A stretch of DNA of 64,000 nt from Butyrivibrio sp. (GTDB lineage: Bacteria; Bacillota; Clostridia; Lachnospirales; Lachnospiraceae): NCBI GenBank assembly GCA_017535785.1, contig JAFXTN010000020.1:62001-126000 (forward strand), in the 5' to 3' direction. The notes beneath the pieces are model-generated. The model worked only from the letters and a program-made list of their open reading frames with translations. It did not search any database and was not told where the DNA came from. The position numbers and the translations under genes were made by a program. This document shows, in pieces, positions 35,011 to 42,989 of this stretch; position 1 is the stretch's first letter; each line of letters begins with the position of its first letter.

Positions 35011-35442
35011 ATGTCTGATAAAAACAAAATCACTAGAACAAAAAAGATCAATCCACTGTTTGGCCTGCTTGGAATGTTTGGATTCCTTGGTTTTATGGGA
35101 TTTTGGACATATAAAACAAGCGGACTTGTATTTCCTTTTATATTCTTTGCATTTTTCGGATTCTTTGGATTTTATTATGCCGGAAAAATGTCTGACACAC
35201 TCATGGACGAGCGTTTTTATGAGAATCAGGCAAAAGCAGAAAAGAAAGCGAATAAGATCACTTTTATCATGATCTGGCTTGCACTGTTGATCACCGGCAA
35301 TTACCTGGCACAGTTCAATATCGAATATGCTTTTATAGCACTTCTTATCCTTGTATCTTTAGCTTTTGCACTGGGATTTTTCATGTCACAATATCTGCTT
35401 TATAAATACGACCATGAAAGTTTCGATGATTGCGAGGAATGA
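35011..35442 (+). CDS. DUF3796-like small membrane protein
   Basis: A 143-residue protein with four hydrophobic segments arranged as two hairpins: [15 protein letters not shown] and [18 protein letters not shown], then two more after a basic loop ([24 protein letters not shown]). This is the pattern of DUF3796 proteins, commonly encoded beside a small XRE regulator. ATG 35011 is chosen from AGAGGAGC; an upstream in-frame ATG at 34942 would put coding sequence over the operator. The stop is two bases before the regulator ATG. Function is unknown. Confidence 0.78.
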   Translation: MSDKNKITRTKKINPLFGLLGMFGFLGFMGFWTYKTSGLVFPFIFFAFFGFFGFYYAGKMSDTLMDERFYENQAKAEKKANKITFIMIWLALLITGNYLAQFNIEYAFIALLILVSLAFALGFFMSQYLLYKYDHESFDDCEE

Positions 35443-35444
35443 CA

Positions 35445-35645
35445 ATGGCAGAATTTGAATGCAAATTAAAGTACTATCGTCAGTTAAAAGATATGACCCA
35501 AGAACAATTGGCGGAAAAAGTCGGAGTGCGACGAGAGACAATAATGCGTTTGGAAAAAGCACAGTACAATCCATCACTTAAACTTGCAATTGATATTTCA
35601 AGGATAGTTGATGCGCCGATAGAAGATATTTTTATTTTTGATTGA
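35445..35645 (+). CDS. Small XRE-family transcriptional regulator
   Basis: A 66-residue protein consisting only of a Cro/C1-type helix-turn-helix ([22 protein letters not shown] pattern) followed by the [17 protein letters not shown] tail of the YgzD/YozG-like mini-regulators. ATG 35445 is preferred because GCGAGGA lies at proper distance; 35430 would overlap the upstream gene. It most likely autoregulates the DUF3796 operon through the palindrome at 34954-34990. Confidence 0.88.
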   Translation: MAEFECKLKYYRQLKDMTQEQLAEKVGVRRETIMRLEKAQYNPSLKLAIDISRIVDAPIEDIFIFD

Positions 35646-35655
35646 GAGGATATAA

Positions 35656-36141
35656 TTGCAGAATATGATCGTGCACCCAATACCTCCGCTTTTTGATAAG
35701 GATTCCAGAGTGCTCATACTGGGAAGCTTTCCATCCGTGAAGTCTAGAGAAGCACAGTTCTTTTACGGGCATCCGCAGAACAGATTTTGGAAAGTGATAG
35801 CTGAAATTTTCGGTGAGGATGTGCCAAAGACAGTACCGGAGAAGAAAGCTCTTTTGACAAGAAATAAGATAGCACTTTGGGATGTTATACATTCATGCGA
35901 GATAACAGGATCGTCGGATTCGAGCATAAAGAACGTAACGGCTAACGATCTGACTAAGATCCTTGAGAAGGCTGATATTAAAGCCATTTACGTTAACGGA
36001 AAGACTGCGGAGAAATACTACAAGAAATATATTGAAGACGTGATAGGAAGAGAGGCTGTTTGCCTGCCGTCCACAAGTCCCGCGAATGCGGCATGGAAGG
36101 TTGATAAGCTTGTTGAAGCGTGGAGTGTTATTAAAGAATGA
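35656..36141 (+). CDS. DNA-deoxyinosine (hypoxanthine) glycosylase, UDG superfamily
   Basis: A 161-residue base-excision repair enzyme of the uracil-DNA-glycosylase fold. ILGSFPSVKSREAQFFYGHPQNRFW (split by the active-site turn) and the C-terminal PSTSPANA motif match family-6 hypoxanthine glycosylases. A TTG start at 35656 is preferred: GAGAGGA ends seven bases before it, whereas the ATG at 35665 would be 16 bases away. It follows the XRE gene by 10 bases and probably shares its transcript. Confidence 0.85.
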   Translation: MQNMIVHPIPPLFDKDSRVLILGSFPSVKSREAQFFYGHPQNRFWKVIAEIFGEDVPKTVPEKKALLTRNKIALWDVIHSCEITGSSDSSIKNVTANDLTKILEKADIKAIYVNGKTAEKYYKKYIEDVIGREAVCLPSTSPANAAWKVDKLVEAWSVIKE

Positions 36142-36144
36142 TCA

Positions 36145-36195
36145 TGAAAAATGGAGCTGTTGTGCCGGGTTAATCGGCATCAACAAGCTCCATTT
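36145..36195 (-). terminator. Hairpin ending the GNAT gene, covering its last codons
   Basis: Arms aaatggagc-tgttgtgccg (36149-36167) and cggcatcaacaagctccattt (36175-36195) form a long stem. On the minus strand a T-rich tract follows. The stem overlaps the end of the GNAT coding sequence at 36170. Confidence 0.7.
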
Positions 36196-36634
36196 CTGCA
36201 TCCATATCTATAAATCCGTATTTTTCATATAAGGGTCTGCCCATATCCGTTGCTTCGAGTGATATCTGGGTGATACCGCGTTTCTTGGCATCTTGTACCA
36301 GCATATCCAAAGTCTTGATAGCGATTCCCTGTCTGCGATAAGCAGGATTGGTGTACATGTTCATGATGTACGCCTTCTTTCCGCTTGGATTGTGGTATGT
36401 AGGCATTACTTCATAGTAGCTGACTCCGCCTGCACCGACAAAAGAATCGCCGTCCATGACAAGGATGGCAGTGTGAGTTCCGTCTTCTAAGGCTCTTTTG
36501 TAATATTCTCTGGAAGAAGCCTCGACTTCTGACATGTCTACGGAAGCCTCGAGTTTGTTGGCTGCGCGAAGGACCTCAATCCTTGAAGTGGTCAAAAGGT
36601 CAATATCTTCGGGTGTAGCAATTTTGTATTCCAT
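36170..36634 (-). CDS. GNAT-family N-acetyltransferase
   Basis: A 154-residue acetyl-CoA-dependent transferase. The V-shaped strand pair and the CoA pyrophosphate loop NPAYRRQGIAIKTLDMLV (R/Q-x-x-G-x-G/A type) lie at about 95-112, and the C-terminal LYEKYGFIDM closes the fold. Substrate unknown. It is convergent with the glycosylase gene, and its terminator hairpin overlaps its final codons. AGGGAGGAC precedes the start. Confidence 0.87.
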   Translation of the reverse strand: MEYKIATPEDIDLLTTSRIEVLRAANKLEASVDMSEVEASSREYYKRALEDGTHTAILVMDGDSFVGAGGVSYYEVMPTYHNPSGKKAYIMNMYTNPAYRRQGIAIKTLDMLVQDAKKRGITQISLEATDMGRPLYEKYGFIDMDAEMELVDAD

Positions 36635-36749
36635 GATGTCGTCCTCCCTGTGATATTATAAATGTATAAAGAAAGTAGCAAAAATGCAACCTCCGGGTAA
36701 TGTTACTGAGAATGATTCTTATATATGATACCTCTTGGAGGTGATAAAT

Positions 36750-37421
36750 ATGATATTTCCCGATAAATTACAAATACTTAGAAAGAATAATGCTCTTACG
36801 CAGGAAGAGCTGGCTGAGAAGCTTGGAGTGTCCAGACAGGCGGTTGCCAAGTGGGAGGCTGGACAAGCATATCCCGATATAGCTAATCTTATACAGATAA
36901 GCGACCTTATGAATGTGAGCGTTGATTATCTGGTTAAAGATAGGGACTGCACGGTGAGCATAGGTTCAGGCCACCCGACGGATCTTGAGGAATTGATCGA
37001 ATTTAGGCTGGAAGCGAACAGAAACACATACGCTGCCAAGATCAATGAGGTTGAGTCGACAAGATATACTTCTCACGATTTTAGTTATGAGAGCGGAGAT
37101 TACAAGTATCACGATACTTATGTCGGCGGCGAGAAGTTTGCCGGAGAAGAGGCGATCTGGAAAAAAGATATCGCGGTTTATGCCATGAATTACATGGGAA
37201 GAGTACTCGATGACAGATTCAGCGGAGATTTCCTTAAGGAAGCTCTTTTGCATGCAGATAAAAATATGCCTTACAGAGGACCTGAGATGTATAATTCAGG
37301 TGAGTACACGTACAGGTGCAGGGTTACAGGAGATTTCACCTGGTTTCAGGGAGTTGAAGAGATCTTTCTTGAGGATAAAAAAGTCTACGAATGTGTATTC
37401 CACGGCGGACTTATGAAATAA
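36750..37421 (+). CDS. XRE-family regulator with C-terminal DUF5680-like domain
   Basis: A 223-residue protein: an XRE helix-turn-helix (about 5-60, LTQEELAEKLGVSRQAVAKWE) followed by an alpha/beta domain (about 80-223) that resembles DUF5680, found behind such HTH domains in Clostridia and thought to sense a small molecule. TTGGAGGTGATAAAT gives the ribosome site for ATG 36750; the in-frame TTG at 36735 overlaps that site and is rejected. It precedes a GNAT gene by 26 bases. Confidence 0.82.
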   Translation: MIFPDKLQILRKNNALTQEELAEKLGVSRQAVAKWEAGQAYPDIANLIQISDLMNVSVDYLVKDRDCTVSIGSGHPTDLEELIEFRLEANRNTYAAKINEVESTRYTSHDFSYESGDYKYHDTYVGGEKFAGEEAIWKKDIAVYAMNYMGRVLDDRFSGDFLKEALLHADKNMPYRGPEMYNSGEYTYRCRVTGDFTWFQGVEEIFLEDKKVYECVFHGGLMK

Positions 37422-37447
37422 AAATAATGCTTAAACAGGAGGACAGA

Positions 37448-38014
37448 ATGAATAACGTTTATGAGACTTGCCCGGTACTTGAAAATGACAAATATCTTCT
37501 TCGCTTTGTGAAGAAGGAAGATTCGGACGATCTTCTTGAAGTTTACGGAGATAAGAATGCACTTCCGTTTTTTAACAGCGACAATTGCCACGGGGACAAT
37601 TTCTTTTACAATACAAAAGAGCTGATGGATAAAGCGGTAGATTTCTGGCTCTATTCCTATGAACAAAAGTATTTTGTGAGATGGACGATTGTTGATAAAG
37701 CTTCAAACAAAGCAATCGGAACGATAGAGATGTTCCACAGAGAACCTGACGGAAGCTTCGGACATGTCGGACTTATCAGACTTGATGTCGGAAGTAAGTA
37801 TGAAAAGGCGGAAGAATTAAAGAGCATCTTGGAGATTATTATCCCGCCTGCATATGAGCTTTTTGACTGCGACGAGATAATATCCAAAGTTCCGCTGTAC
37901 GCCGTTGAGCGTGCAAAGGCGTTCTCAGAATACGGTTTTGAGAAGACCGACAGATTATTAATTGGTGGCAATGACAACTACGGTTATAATTGCTATTGGA
38001 CTATCAAGAAATAA
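37448..38014 (+). CDS. GNAT-family N-acetyltransferase
   Basis: A 188-residue protein with the RimJ/RimL-like opening ENDKYLLRFVKKEDSDDLLEVY and later AFSEYGFEKTDRL, the last strands of a GNAT fold. The CoA loop is poorly conserved, so activity is less certain than for the GNAT at 36170-36634. The start is fixed by AGGAGGACAG at 37438-37447; the frame is open upstream into the regulator gene. It probably forms an operon with the regulator upstream and the MBL-fold gene downstream. Confidence 0.78.
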   Translation: MNNVYETCPVLENDKYLLRFVKKEDSDDLLEVYGDKNALPFFNSDNCHGDNFFYNTKELMDKAVDFWLYSYEQKYFVRWTIVDKASNKAIGTIEMFHREPDGSFGHVGLIRLDVGSKYEKAEELKSILEIIIPPAYELFDCDEIISKVPLYAVERAKAFSEYGFEKTDRLLIGGNDNYGYNCYWTIKK

Positions 38015-38039
38015 GATATATCAGGTAAAGGGGAACATG

Positions 38040-38858
38040 ATGACAAAACTTACAGTAATAGTTGATAACAAAGCAGGACAGGAAATAAAGGGCGAATGGG
38101 GACTTTCGATCCTGATCGAGCACAATGATAAAAAGATTCTTCTTGACGCCGGCGGGTCCGATCTTTTTGCCGAGAATCTTCAAAAGCTCGGATTCGACAT
38201 CAAAGATATAGACTACGCGGTTCTTAGCCACGCGCACTACGATCATGCTAACGGCATGCCCAGATTTTTTGAAGATAACAAGAAAGCCAAGTTTTATCTT
38301 AGAGAGACCACGGCGGAAAACTGCTATGCGCTAGATTATCTGATATTCAGAAGATATATCGGAATCCCAAAGAATGTTATCAGGGACTACGGCGACAGAA
38401 TAGAGTTCGTATCGGGTGATTATAAGCTCTGCGACGGCGTTTATCTTATACCTCACAAATCGCCGTGCCTTGATCTTATAGGAAAAAAGGAAAAGATGTA
38501 TACCAAGGTCGGTGGAAGGCTTAGACCTGATAATTTCTCGCATGAACAGAGCCTTGTTATAGAGACCGAAAAAGGCCTTGTTATACTTAACAGCTGTTCT
38601 CACGGTGGCGCTGTAAATATCATTAATGAGATTAAGAGTACTTTCCCTGATAAGCATATCTACGGCCTTATCGGAGGCTTCCATCTGTATAACAAGAGTA
38701 AAAAAGAAGTTGAAGAAGTTGCTAAGAATATCAGCGAGACCGGGATTGAATATATTTGCACAGGACACTGCACTATGGGCAAGGCTTATGGTATCATGAA
38801 AGAGGAGCTTGGAGATAAGCTTGAGCAGCTTCATGTGGGGCTTATAAAAGAGTTCTGA
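38040..38858 (+). CDS. MBL-fold metallo-hydrolase
   Basis: A 272-residue metallo-beta-lactamase-fold enzyme of the 7,8-dihydropterin-6-yl-methyl-(ribofuranosyl)aminobenzene-5'-phosphate synthase-like group. The metal motif H64-A-H-Y-D-H69 (SHAHYDHANG) is present, with SCSHGG, GGFHLYN and a final GHCTMGKAYG supplying further ligands. Physiological substrates for this group are mostly unknown. AAAGGGGAAC favours ATG 38040 over ATG 38037. It is followed after 12 bases by the isochorismatase-like gene. Confidence 0.88.
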   Translation: MTKLTVIVDNKAGQEIKGEWGLSILIEHNDKKILLDAGGSDLFAENLQKLGFDIKDIDYAVLSHAHYDHANGMPRFFEDNKKAKFYLRETTAENCYALDYLIFRRYIGIPKNVIRDYGDRIEFVSGDYKLCDGVYLIPHKSPCLDLIGKKEKMYTKVGGRLRPDNFSHEQSLVIETEKGLVILNSCSHGGAVNIINEIKSTFPDKHIYGLIGGFHLYNKSKKEVEEVAKNISETGIEYICTGHCTMGKAYGIMKEELGDKLEQLHVGLIKEF

Positions 38859-38870
38859 AAAGGAGACAAC

Positions 38871-39398
38871 ATGGTTTTACTTGTAATCGATACTCAAAAA
38901 GGAATCACTGATGACAGACTTTATGAATTTGAAAAATTAAAGTCGAATATTAAAGAACTCATTCAGCTCGCAAGAGACAATAAAAAAGAAGTTATTTATG
39001 TTCAGCATGACGACGGTCCCGGATCCGGTTTTAGCAAAGGCGACCTGGACTATGAGATATATGATGAATTTGCACCGAAAGAAGGAGAAAAGATATATAC
39101 AAAGGCTGTAAACAGCGCGCTTCATCCTTCGACAGGTCTTTTGGGTTACTTAAAAGAAAAAGGTGAGAAGACCATAATGATTGTGGGTCTTCAAACTAAT
39201 TTTTGCATTGATGCGACGATAAGAACCGGCTTTGATAACGGCTTTGAAGTTCTGGTTCCGGAATATACCAATTCAACATTTGACAGCGATTTCATGGATA
39301 GGGCAACCTGCTATCGCTATTACAATGAGTTCATGTGGGATCCGAGATACGCCAAATGCATCTCCATGGACGAGGCAAGAAACAGAATAAAAGAGTGA
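38871..39398 (+). CDS. Isochorismatase-like cysteine hydrolase
   Basis: A 175-residue protein with the cysteine-hydrolase triad Asp7 (VIDTQ), Lys78 (YTKAVNSA) and Cys112 (TNFCIDATIR). Similar enzymes include nicotinamidases and other amidohydrolases; the usual cis-peptide motif before the Cys is LQTNFC here. The specific amide substrate is unknown. It follows the MBL-fold gene closely and is the last gene of that run. Confidence 0.9.
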   Translation: MVLLVIDTQKGITDDRLYEFEKLKSNIKELIQLARDNKKEVIYVQHDDGPGSGFSKGDLDYEIYDEFAPKEGEKIYTKAVNSALHPSTGLLGYLKEKGEKTIMIVGLQTNFCIDATIRTGFDNGFEVLVPEYTNSTFDSDFMDRATCYRYYNEFMWDPRYAKCISMDEARNRIKE

Positions 39399-39459
39399 GA
39401 GTAAGATCCGGCAAGGGATCATAAATGTAACTATTAATATTTTTAGGTGGGAGAATATT

Positions 39460-40947
39460 ATGATTACAAATGACAAGGGACTTGTTGCGTTTAAACACAA
39501 GATCATGGTGGAAGTATGCAAGCTCGCGTGGCAAGGTGAGCTTGATGAGGAGCACAAGGATAAGCTTGTATATGAGCTCGCTCCGGGACCAAAGCCTGTT
39601 TACAGATGCTGCGTCTACAAAGAACGAGAGATCGTTCGTCAGAGGATACGTCTTGCGTGTGGACAGAGTACCTCATACAACGAAGACTCCAAAAATATAG
39701 TTCAGGTAATCGATCCTGCATGTGACGAATGTCCGATCCATGCTTTTTCTGTTACTGACAATTGTCGTTTCTGTATGGGAAAGGCTTGTATCAATTCGTG
39801 TAAATTTGACGCGATCCATCCGGGCGATGTCAGGATGCATATAGATTCTACCAAGTGTAAAGAGTGTGGAATGTGTGCAAATGCATGTCCTTACGGTGCT
39901 ATCGTTCATCTTGAGCGCCCCTGCCATAAGGCATGCCCCGTAGGTGCGATCACCTATGATGAAAACGGATATTGTAAGATCGATGAGAGCAAGTGCATAC
40001 AGTGCGGACATTGCATTCACAGTTGTCCTTTCGGAGCTATCGGATCAAAGACGTTCCTGGTTCAGATCATAGAAGCTATTAAATCGGGAAAAGAAGTTAT
40101 CGCTATGTGCGCACCCGCTACAGAAGGCCAGTTCGGAGAAGATATCTCAATGGCTTCTGTCAGAAATGCGCTTATAAAGCTTGGATTCTCAGATATGGTG
40201 GAAGTTGGTCTCGGCGGAGATATGACGGCTGCTTATGAGTCAAAAGAGTGGGCTGAAGCATATGCGGAAGGTAAGAAGATGACAACGTCTTGCTGCCCTG
40301 CATTTATCAACATGCTTAAGAAGCACTTCCCCGAGCAGTTTGAGAACAATATGTCTTCAACGGTTTCACCTATGTGTGCGATCTCAAGATATCTTAAGGC
40401 AACTCGACCCGGTTGTGTGACTGTATTTGTAGGACCTTGTATTGCCAAGAAGTCGGAAGCGCAGGATGAGAGTGTTCCGGATAACGCTGATTTTGTTGTG
40501 ACATACGGTGAGCTTAGAGCTCTTATGAGATCAAAAGATATAGATTTTGAGCCTGTTACAGATGAGTATCAGGAGTCTTCCATCTGGGGCAAACGTTTTG
40601 CAACAAGCGGCGGCGTTGCCAATGCAGTTATTGAATGCATGAAAGAAAGAGGAGAAGATGTGAGCAATCTTAAGCTCCATCAGGTTGCGGGAGGCAACGA
40701 GTGTAAGAAAGCTCTTTTGCTTCTTAAGGCCGGAAAGTTTACCGATGACTTTATTGAGGGCATGGTCTGTCCCGGCGGATGTGTCGGCGGACCTTCCAAG
40801 CATAAGACCGAGATCGAGATCACAAAAGCAAGAGAGAACCTTCTTTCCAAGGCAGATGACAGAAAGGTTCTTGAGAATCTCAAGAAGTATCCTATGGATA
40901 AGTTTTCAATGCACAGAGACGGAAAGAAAATAGATCTTCCCGATTAA
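39460..40947 (+). CDS. Monomeric [FeFe] hydrogenase, group B type
   Basis: A 495-residue cytoplasmic enzyme. N-terminal cysteine clusters at about 88-114 and two ferredoxin-type CxxCxxCxxxCP sets (about 133-143 and 179-189) carry [4Fe-4S] centres. The H-cluster motifs are P1 TSCCPAF (276-282), P2 VGPCIAKKSE (324-333) and P3 EGMVCPGGCVGG (433-444). P1 ending in AF, rather than the W of group A, and this N-terminal architecture point to the group-B (TIGR04105-like) enzymes of Clostridia. It probably handles ferredoxin-linked H2. No HydE/F/G maturation genes are in the window. Confidence 0.93.
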   Translation: MITNDKGLVAFKHKIMVEVCKLAWQGELDEEHKDKLVYELAPGPKPVYRCCVYKEREIVRQRIRLACGQSTSYNEDSKNIVQVIDPACDECPIHAFSVTDNCRFCMGKACINSCKFDAIHPGDVRMHIDSTKCKECGMCANACPYGAIVHLERPCHKACPVGAITYDENGYCKIDESKCIQCGHCIHSCPFGAIGSKTFLVQIIEAIKSGKEVIAMCAPATEGQFGEDISMASVRNALIKLGFSDMVEVGLGGDMTAAYESKEWAEAYAEGKKMTTSCCPAFINMLKKHFPEQFENNMSSTVSPMCAISRYLKATRPGCVTVFVGPCIAKKSEAQDESVPDNADFVVTYGELRALMRSKDIDFEPVTDEYQESSIWGKRFATSGGVANAVIECMKERGEDVSNLKLHQVAGGNECKKALLLLKAGKFTDDFIEGMVCPGGCVGGPSKHKTEIEITKARENLLSKADDRKVLENLKKYPMDKFSMHRDGKKIDLPD

Positions 40948-40970
40948 ATATTAGGACAAGGGATCGTGAA

Positions 40971-42191
40971 TTGAACAGGGACAACACGCTTTTTACTCCA
41001 AAAATGAAAAAGACACATACCATATACATGCCGGATATGCTTCATTATCACAATGAGCTTCTTATTGCGGCGTTTAAATATGGTGGCTATGACCTTGCGG
41101 TTGTGCCTGAGTATGAGAGGGTTCCCGAGAATGCGTTTAGATTCATCAATTCCGCTTACTGCACATGTGCGATAGATATTATCGGAAATCTTATGGCGCA
41201 TATTGCATCGGGAAACGTTGATCTTGATAGGACCGCCATACTCGAACCTCAGGTAGGAGGTGCTTGCAGAGCGGGTAATTACTACGATCTTATCATTCAA
41301 TGTGTGAAAAAGAGCGGATATAAGATCCCGGTTCTTTCTTTGAATTTCAGAGGCGCGGAGAGTCATCCCGGATTTAAGATCAATCTAAAGCTGCTTTTTG
41401 GCGCGATCGCGGCGGTGTGCTACGGCGATCTTCTGATGAGTCTTTTACAGCAGATAAGACCTTATGAAAAGAATAAGGGTGAGACGGAATCACTTTATCA
41501 CAAGTGGATCGATAGGCTTTCCGGGTATATTTCCGTAGGAAAAAATATATTATTAAAGGACAATATCTATCAGGAGATCATTTCCGAATTCCAAAAGATC
41601 CCTCGTTATTCCAAGGATGAGAGAATGCTTACCAAAGTCGGTGTGGCAGGAGAAATATATATAAAATGTTCGCCTATAGGAAACAGGCATCTTGAGGATT
41701 TTCTCAAAGAGCACGACATGGATTACAGAATGGAAGGCTTTTTGAATTATTGTATTTACGTCGTTTATACCGAGATGAAATCCGCGGAGCTCAATATGGC
41801 GCCCAAAGCCTTGTTAAAAGCATATAAGGTTTTAATGGATCGAATGATCAAGATGCAGAATAAGATAAAAGAGCTCTTGGAGCAAAACGGATTTATTGCT
41901 GACGGATCTTTTTATGAAATGAAAGAAAAGGCAAATGAACTTCTAAGCGAGTATTACAACATAGGTGACGGCTGGCTTGTACTCGCGGAAGTGATCGATA
42001 TGCTTCAAAAGGGATATGACAAGATACTGATAGTGCATCCGTTTGGGTGTCTCGTAAGTCATGTCGCTGAGCGAGGGATCCTTAAAAAGCTTCGGCAGAT
42101 GTATCCGAAGGCGAATATCAATACTATAGAATACGACTACGAGCAGTCCAAGACACTTAGAGAGAGCAGAATAATGCTTGCACTTTCATGA
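40971..42191 (+). CDS. Stand-alone HgdB-like / CoA-activase-related Fe-S protein
   Basis: A 406-residue protein resembling the C-terminal portion of the ~1,400-residue 2-hydroxyacyl-CoA dehydratase activase fusions (BcrAD/BadFG plus DUF2229 plus HgdB-like). Cysteines 64, 66, 99 (GGACRAGNYY) and 360 (HPFGCLVSH) are at the places expected for a [4Fe-4S] cluster. No ASKHA ATPase part is present here. The TTG start at 40971 is supported by AAGGGA eight bases upstream. It follows the hydrogenase by 23 bases, suggesting a joint redox role. Confidence 0.72.
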   Translation: MNRDNTLFTPKMKKTHTIYMPDMLHYHNELLIAAFKYGGYDLAVVPEYERVPENAFRFINSAYCTCAIDIIGNLMAHIASGNVDLDRTAILEPQVGGACRAGNYYDLIIQCVKKSGYKIPVLSLNFRGAESHPGFKINLKLLFGAIAAVCYGDLLMSLLQQIRPYEKNKGETESLYHKWIDRLSGYISVGKNILLKDNIYQEIISEFQKIPRYSKDERMLTKVGVAGEIYIKCSPIGNRHLEDFLKEHDMDYRMEGFLNYCIYVVYTEMKSAELNMAPKALLKAYKVLMDRMIKMQNKIKELLEQNGFIADGSFYEMKEKANELLSEYYNIGDGWLVLAEVIDMLQKGYDKILIVHPFGCLVSHVAERGILKKLRQMYPKANINTIEYDYEQSKTLRESRIMLALS

Positions 42192-42197
42192 GCAAGA

Positions 42198-42761
42198 TCA
42201 AAACAAAAAGACTTCTATCTGTTTGAATATCACTTTAAGGTTTTTGATATCCTTTATAGTCTCTTTTGTCTCAAGTGAGTGGTTCGCACCTTGGAATTCG
42301 TGAAGCGGAAGATTGAGCTCGTTGCACTGTTTTCTTGCAAGCTCGGTGTCGCACCATGCGTCCGCTGTTCCGTGAAAGACGATCGCTTTGACGCCTTCAA
42401 GAAATTTGAATGTTTCCGCAACGGGAGTGAGAACTATGTGAATAGCGTTGATCTCGTTCTTCCATGCGTAGTAACCGGCGAGAGTTGTTCCGATGCTCTT
42501 TCCGATAAACAGGACTTCTTCGTATTTATCGAATTCGACATCCTTAAGCTGATCGATAGTCTGCTTTAACGCTATCTCGAAGACAGAATGCATGACTTCT
42601 TCCTTGCCCTTAACCTCGTGAGATTTGTAGGGCAGTTTGTAAGTGATCTCTATTACCTTATACCCATGCTCTCTGGCCATTTCTTTTGCGTAATATAAAA
42701 GAGGCTTATCGTGAGTGTAACCGATACCAGGAAAAATAACGGCAAGTTTTTCTGCGTACAT
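42198..42761 (-). CDS. Small alpha/beta hydrolase
   Basis: A 187-residue hydrolase-like protein with the nucleophile elbow GKSIGT, an Asp in HGTADAWCD and a final His in GANHSLE, so the triad is intact. It lacks a cap domain. The start at 42761 follows AGAGAGGGGG; the longer frame to 42788 is not needed. It is convergent with the HgdB-like gene, with only six bases between the stops, and divergent from the MFS leader region. Substrate unknown. Confidence 0.85.
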   Translation of the reverse strand: MYAEKLAVIFPGIGYTHDKPLLYYAKEMAREHGYKVIEITYKLPYKSHEVKGKEEVMHSVFEIALKQTIDQLKDVEFDKYEEVLFIGKSIGTTLAGYYAWKNEINAIHIVLTPVAETFKFLEGVKAIVFHGTADAWCDTELARKQCNELNLPLHEFQGANHSLETKETIKDIKNLKVIFKQIEVFLF

Positions 42762-42829
42762 AGCGTCCCCCTCTCTGGTTAAATCCATAAATTAATGATA
42801 TCATACTTTTCGAAGAAAGGAGCACATGA

Positions 42830-42913
42830 ATGACCTGGAAAACAACCAATATTCATTTGATGAAAGGTAACTTTTTGGCGGTTGACGGGGATAGTGCGCT
42901 CTTTTTTAGATGA
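42830..42913 (+). CDS. Putative 27-residue leader peptide of the MFS gene
   Basis: ATG 42830 is seven bases downstream of GAAAGGAG (42815-42822) and opens a 27-codon frame ending TGA at 42911-42913. The peptide starts MTWKTTNIHL and ends SALFFR. A second ATG at 42826, in another frame, gives 14 codons but sits too near the ribosome site. The position, about 40 bases before a terminator-type hairpin that hides the MFS ribosome site, is that of a regulatory leader ORF. Translation is inferred, not shown. Confidence 0.5.
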   Translation: MTWKTTNIHLMKGNFLAVDGDSALFFR

Positions 42914-42949
42914 TTTTTAGTGCAAATAACATCTATAAAGCGTAATTAT

Positions 42950-42989
42950 CTCCTTATTTTTTGAACAAAAAAAGATAAGGAGTTTTTTT
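42950..42989 (+). terminator. Attenuator hairpin hiding the ribosome site of the MFS gene
   Basis: Bases 42950-42962 pair with 42970-42982 (ctccttat with ataaggag, then T/A pairs) around a seven-base loop, followed by seven T's that end immediately before the ATG at 42990. The right arm contains AAGGAG, the only ribosome site for the exporter. The element is therefore both a potential intrinsic terminator and a translation block. Confidence 0.8.

Noticed and set aside
42826..42870. 14-codon ORF starting at ATG 42826
   Set aside because: Its ATG is only three bases from the ribosome site; the ATG at 42830 in another frame is ideally spaced and gives the 27-codon frame.
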